Made by a program: the position numbers and the translations under genes. DNA of 12,764 nt from Firmicutes bacterium UBA1047 (GTDB taxonomy: Bacteria; Bacillota; Clostridia; Tissierellales; Sedimentibacteraceae). Location: the NCBI GenBank assembly GCA_002316585.1, contig DCDU01000135.1:4532-17295 (forward strand), read 5' to 3'. The notes beneath the pieces are model-generated. The model did no database searches and was not told the DNA's origin. It saw only the letters and a list, made by a program, of their open reading frames with translations. This document shows, one piece after another, positions 9,381 to 12,764 of this stretch (its first letter is position 1; each line of letters starts with the position of its first letter).

Positions 9381-10538
9381 ATGAAAAAATCTATAGGTAT
9401 TATTATCGGCGGAAAAACAGTCGAGCATGAAGTTTCGATAATTACAGGCATGCAGGTTTTTGAAAATATTGATAAAAATATTTATGAACCAAGGATAATT
9501 TATATTCAAAAGGATGGTAAATGGTTGATTGGCAACAGTCTTCATGACATAAACAATTTCAAAGCTAAAAAATTTGAAGATGCATATGAGGTTCTGCCGG
9601 GATTTAAGAATGATAAATTAATTCTTTATCCTCATCCTGAATTAAAATCAGGTTTTTTCGGAAAAAAATACGATACATATGAAATTGATATTGTTTTTCC
9701 CGCTGTTCACGGAACAAATGTTGAAGACGGCGCTTTGCAGGGCATTTTCCAAATGAACACGGTTCCTTTTGCATTTGGTTCGGTGTTAAGCTCTGCTGTC
9801 GGAATGGATAAAGTAATAATGAAGAAAGTATTTCAAAGCAGCAATCTACCCGTTGTAGATTATATGTGGTTTTACAGGAGCAGCTTTGAAGAAGAAAGGC
9901 AAGAAATTATAAAAGAAGCAGAAAAAATCGGATATCCCTTGATTGTAAAGCCGGCAAATTTAGGCTCAAGCGTTGGGATAAGCAAAGCTAATAATTTGGA
10001 TGAACTGTTGTTTTCCATTGAGATTGCAATGTCCTATGACAGGAAAGTGATATTGGAAAAATGTGTTGAAAATGTCAGAGAGATAAACTGTGCCGTAATA
10101 GGTTACGAAAATGACTTGGAAGCTTCTCTTTGCGAAGAGCCGGTCGGATGGAAGGAATTTTTAACTTATGAAGATAAATATGTAAACAAAAAGAAAGATG
10201 CGGCGGAATCAAAGCGGCGCATACCTGCTGACATAGAGGAATCAGTTGATACTCAAATAAAGCATTATGCAAAGGAAGCCTTTAAGGCAGTGGATTGCTG
10301 CGGAAATGCAAGAATAGATTTTCTATTTGATGGCAACAATATATTTGTGAATGAAATTAATACGATTCCCGGCTCCATATCCTTTTATTTATGGGAAGGA
10401 AAGGGAATTTCATTTAAACAATTAATTACGAAAATAATTGAATTAGCAGAAATACAGCATAATCAAAGAAAAGCAAACATTGTTTCTTATGATATTGACT
10501 TGCTCAATAAAATGGGAGGCTCAGGAAAGCATAAATAA
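9381..10538 (+). CDS. ddl: D-alanine--D-alanine ligase family protein (divergent)
   Basis: An ATP-grasp ligase expected to join two D-alanines (or D-Ala and a related D-residue) for the peptidoglycan stem. I start at ATG 9381 (385 residues), with GGAGG at 9371-9375; the frame is open further upstream but would overlap the MurF-like gene and add a non-family stretch. Visible motifs are GGKTVEHEVSI (10-20), HGTNVEDG (110-117), VKPANLGSSVGI (189-200), the omega loop with YEDKY (263-267), the metal and substrate residues NARIDF (309-314), and NEINTIPGS (324-332). Tyr267 corresponds to the tyrosine typical of D-Ala ligases; VanA-type D-lactate ligases lack it. Two departures are Val114 where the family nearly always has Gly, and a shortened loop after PGS (332-340). 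A polar tail of about 25 residues follows the last helix. It lies 16 nt after the MurF-like gene. Confidence 0.92.
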   Translation: MKKSIGIIIGGKTVEHEVSIITGMQVFENIDKNIYEPRIIYIQKDGKWLIGNSLHDINNFKAKKFEDAYEVLPGFKNDKLILYPHPELKSGFFGKKYDTYEIDIVFPAVHGTNVEDGALQGIFQMNTVPFAFGSVLSSAVGMDKVIMKKVFQSSNLPVVDYMWFYRSSFEEERQEIIKEAEKIGYPLIVKPANLGSSVGISKANNLDELLFSIEIAMSYDRKVILEKCVENVREINCAVIGYENDLEASLCEEPVGWKEFLTYEDKYVNKKKDAAESKRRIPADIEESVDTQIKHYAKEAFKAVDCCGNARIDFLFDGNNIFVNEINTIPGSISFYLWEGKGISFKQLITKIIELAEIQHNQRKANIVSYDIDLLNKMGGSGKHK

Positions 10539-10559
10539 GCTCACATTAGGAGAATATAC

Positions 10560-12671
10560 ATGAACTTTAAAGATAAAATATTGGCATTTATGAAAGAAGA
10601 AGCATATAAACCACTGACGTTTAAGGAACTTCTTCAAGTTTTTGAAATTGAAGGTAAAATGAAAAAAGCACTTTTAGTTGCTTTAAATGAGCTTGAGGAT
10701 GAGGGCAAAATCATTTTTACCAGGACGGAAAGATATGGCATACCGGAAAAGATGAACCTTGTTATAGGCATACTTGAAGGACATCAAAAAGGATATGCAT
10801 TTTTGCGTCCTGATGATAAAAATTTAAAGGACATTTTTATTTCTCCAGTGGATATGAACGGTGCAATGCATGGGGACCGGGTAATCGTAAGACCTATGAA
10901 GGTGCTGGAGGATGTAAAAAGCCCTGAAGGAAAGGTTATAAGAATTATCGAAAGAGCCAATCAGTATGTAATAGGAACGTTTCAAAAAAGCAGACACTTC
11001 GGTTTTGTAGTTCCCGATGACAAGAGAATTGCTTTTGATATATTCGTACCAAGAGAAGAGTTTAATAATGCACAGGCAAACAATAAGGTTTCCGTTAAAA
11101 TAACCGAATGGCCTGACAAAAGAAAAAATCCCGAAGGCACAATAGTAGAAGTAATAGGGGATATTGAGGATACAAAAACACATATTGAAGCAGTGCTTTT
11201 AGCTAAGAAGGTCAGACAGGTATTTCCTGAGGACGTAATAAAAGAAGCTAAAAGAGTTTCAGAAGAAGGAATTCATGAATTAGAACTAAAACGCAGAAAA
11301 GATTTGAGAAACCTTCCCATAATAACAATTGACGGAAGTGATGCGAAGGATTTAGATGATGCTGTTTATGCCGAAAAAATAAATGATGATGAATATAAAT
11401 TGGGCGTTCATATTGCAGATGTAACTCATTATGTGAAGGAAGACAGAAGATTAGATAAAGAAGCATTGAAAAGAGCAACGAGCATATATATATCAGACCG
11501 TGTCATTCCAATGCTTCCGAAGGAACTTTCAAATGGTGCCTGCAGTTTGAATCCGGGTGAGGATAAGCTTACCCTTTCTGTTGAAATGATAATTAACAAG
11601 GAAGGCAAAGTAATTGACTATTCAATATTTGAAAGTATTCTTAACAACAGATACAGAATGACCTATGATGATGTAACGGAAATACTTGAAAATAATGACG
11701 AAGAGCTTACAAAAAAGTATAAGGAAATTGTTCCTATGCTTAAAATTATGGAAGAATTAAGCCTTGTATTAAGAAGAAAAAGAGACTTAAGAGGAGCCAT
11801 TGATTTTGAATTTCCGGAAACAAAAATTATAACCGATGAAACAGGAAGGGCAATTGATGTAACAAAGTATGAAAGAAGAACCTCAAATAAAATTATAGAG
11901 GAATTTATGCTTGTTTGCAATGAAACTGTTGCGGAGCATTACTATTGGCTTAACATGCCCTTTGTATACAGAATTCACGAAGACCCGGATGAAGAAAAAA
12001 TGTATGAATTCAGCAAGTTTATTCATAACTTGGGTTATACATTGAAGGGAAATGAAGTTCATCCGAGAGAATTACAGCAGCTTTTAAATAAAATTAAAAA
12101 TACCAAGGAAGAATCCTTAATAAATAACATGATGCTAAGATCATTGAAAAAAGCAATTTATTCGCCTGACGCATCACCCCACTTTGGATTAGCAGCTCAG
12201 TATTACTGCCATTTTACATCACCTATAAGAAGGTATCCGGACTTGCAGATACATCGAATTATTAAGGACCAGTTAACCGGAAACTACTCGGAAGCAGATA
12301 TTCAAAAACTATTTGAGCGTACTGCAATGGTTGCCGAGCAATCCTCCAAAATGGAAAGAATTGCAGATGAGGTTGAAAGAGATACGGATAAAATTAAAAT
12401 TGCTGAATTTATGTCCGATAAAATCGGTGAAGAATATGAGGGTGTTGTATCAGGGGTAACCAGCTTCGGTATATTTGTTGAGCTTGAAAATACTGTTGAA
12501 GGGCTTGTTCACATTTCAAATATGGTTGATGATTATTACATTTATGATAATGAGAAAAAAGAATTGTTCGGTCAGGGCAGCAATAAAATATTTAAAATCG
12601 GAGATTCGGTTAAGATTCAAGTAGCTAATGTAAGCATTGCAAAGGCTGAAATTGATTTTGTTTTAATATAA
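10560..12671 (+). CDS. rnr: Ribonuclease R (3'-5' exoribonuclease)
   Basis: Degrades structured RNA processively from the 3' end in the cytoplasm; in bacteria it works in mRNA and rRNA decay and, with SmpB-tmRNA, in ribosome rescue. The 703 residues show the RNase R order: an N-terminal winged-helix-like domain (1-65), two cold-shock domains (about 66-130 and 137-200), the RNB catalytic domain (about 250-575) and a C-terminal S1 domain (about 623-700). The Mg2+-binding aspartates are Asp258, Asp264, Asp266 and Asp267 in IDGSDAKDLDD; HFTSPIRRYPDLQIHR (551-566) is the second signature. It ends soon after S1, without the long lysine-rich tail of the E. coli enzyme. AGGAGA at 10548-10553 gives 6-nt spacing; the gap from ddl is 21 nt with no promoter, so it probably shares that transcript. 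Confidence 0.96.
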   Translation: MNFKDKILAFMKEEAYKPLTFKELLQVFEIEGKMKKALLVALNELEDEGKIIFTRTERYGIPEKMNLVIGILEGHQKGYAFLRPDDKNLKDIFISPVDMNGAMHGDRVIVRPMKVLEDVKSPEGKVIRIIERANQYVIGTFQKSRHFGFVVPDDKRIAFDIFVPREEFNNAQANNKVSVKITEWPDKRKNPEGTIVEVIGDIEDTKTHIEAVLLAKKVRQVFPEDVIKEAKRVSEEGIHELELKRRKDLRNLPIITIDGSDAKDLDDAVYAEKINDDEYKLGVHIADVTHYVKEDRRLDKEALKRATSIYISDRVIPMLPKELSNGACSLNPGEDKLTLSVEMIINKEGKVIDYSIFESILNNRYRMTYDDVTEILENNDEELTKKYKEIVPMLKIMEELSLVLRRKRDLRGAIDFEFPETKIITDETGRAIDVTKYERRTSNKIIEEFMLVCNETVAEHYYWLNMPFVYRIHEDPDEEKMYEFSKFIHNLGYTLKGNEVHPRELQQLLNKIKNTKEESLINNMMLRSLKKAIYSPDASPHFGLAAQYYCHFTSPIRRYPDLQIHRIIKDQLTGNYSEADIQKLFERTAMVAEQSSKMERIADEVERDTDKIKIAEFMSDKIGEEYEGVVSGVTSFGIFVELENTVEGLVHISNMVDDYYIYDNEKKELFGQGSNKIFKIGDSVKIQVANVSIAKAEIDFVLI

Positions 12672-12752
12672 AGGCATTTATCAATTTTAGTTAAAATACA
12701 ACACCAATATACCGTTAAGGTTTGTTTAAGCTTTATACTCTATTATTATCTC

Positions 12753-12764
12753 AGAGGTAATCAT
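12753..12764 (+). promoter_or_regulatory. Likely ribosome binding site and first bases of the next gene (cut)
   Basis: AGAGGT (12753-12758) is followed four bases later by AT as the last two bases of the window, the pattern of a Shine-Dalgarno site and an ATG at 12763. rnr is commonly followed by smpB in Firmicutes, so that is the likeliest product, but no coding sequence is visible. The 12672-12752 stretch holds no clear terminator. Confidence 0.3.

Noticed and set aside
12749..12759. 11-bp match (TCTCAGAGGTA) between the window end and repeat copy 2 (6890-6900) as a third repeat copy
   Set aside because: The 21-bp core is missing at the right end. The shared bases largely form a ribosome-binding-site-like AGAGGT, so chance or function explains it better.

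Overview
The window reads as a chromosomal housekeeping region of a low-GC, Gram-positive anaerobe of the Clostridia/Tissierellia type. The evidence is AT-rich third codon positions, strong AGGAGG-like ribosome binding sites, a pgk-tpiA-gpmI-eno operon followed by secG and (further on) rnr, and a membrane pyrophosphatase with K+-dependent, Na+-pump-type signatures. The genus cannot be fixed from the sequence alone. All ten genes lie on the + strand and none is visibly broken. Nothing looks like a phage, plasmid or CRISPR locus.

Region 1 (1-4163) is the lower-glycolysis operon. It holds the 3' part of pgk, then tpiA, gpmI and eno, with gaps of 10-14 nt and no internal promoter or terminator. 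Region 2 (4164-4350) is a spacer holding a REP-like repeat with a perfect 12-bp hairpin, followed by a good promoter (TTGATT-17-TATAAT with extended -10). That promoter drives secG (4351-4581). After a 138-nt AT-rich spacer with a possible promoter/operator comes hppA, a K+-dependent, probably Na+-translocating membrane pyrophosphatase. It ends in a clear intrinsic terminator at 6783-6808.

Region 3 (6810-12671) is a second operon with its own promoter (TTGCAG-17-TATAAT). Its leader contains a second, inverted copy of the REP-like repeat. The genes are an alpha/beta hydrolase, a membrane-anchored MurF-like ligase, a divergent D-Ala-D-Ala-type ligase (ddl) and RNase R (rnr). The last bases look like the ribosome binding site and first two bases of the next gene, by analogy smpB.

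The most interesting part is the hydrolase / membrane MurF / Ddl trio. The MurF-like protein has all the catalytic motifs of a Mur ligase, but its N-terminal UDP-MurNAc-binding domain is replaced by about five membrane helices. The partner Ddl keeps the D-Ala-type omega-loop tyrosine but departs from family motifs in two active-site regions. Together they suggest a ligase pair that makes a dipeptide (D-Ala-D-Ala or a variant) and attaches it to a membrane-held acceptor rather than to the soluble nucleotide precursor. That is inference. The second notable item is a perfect 21-bp inverted repeat that brackets exactly secG-hppA, the segment (with the trio) that separates eno from rnr.
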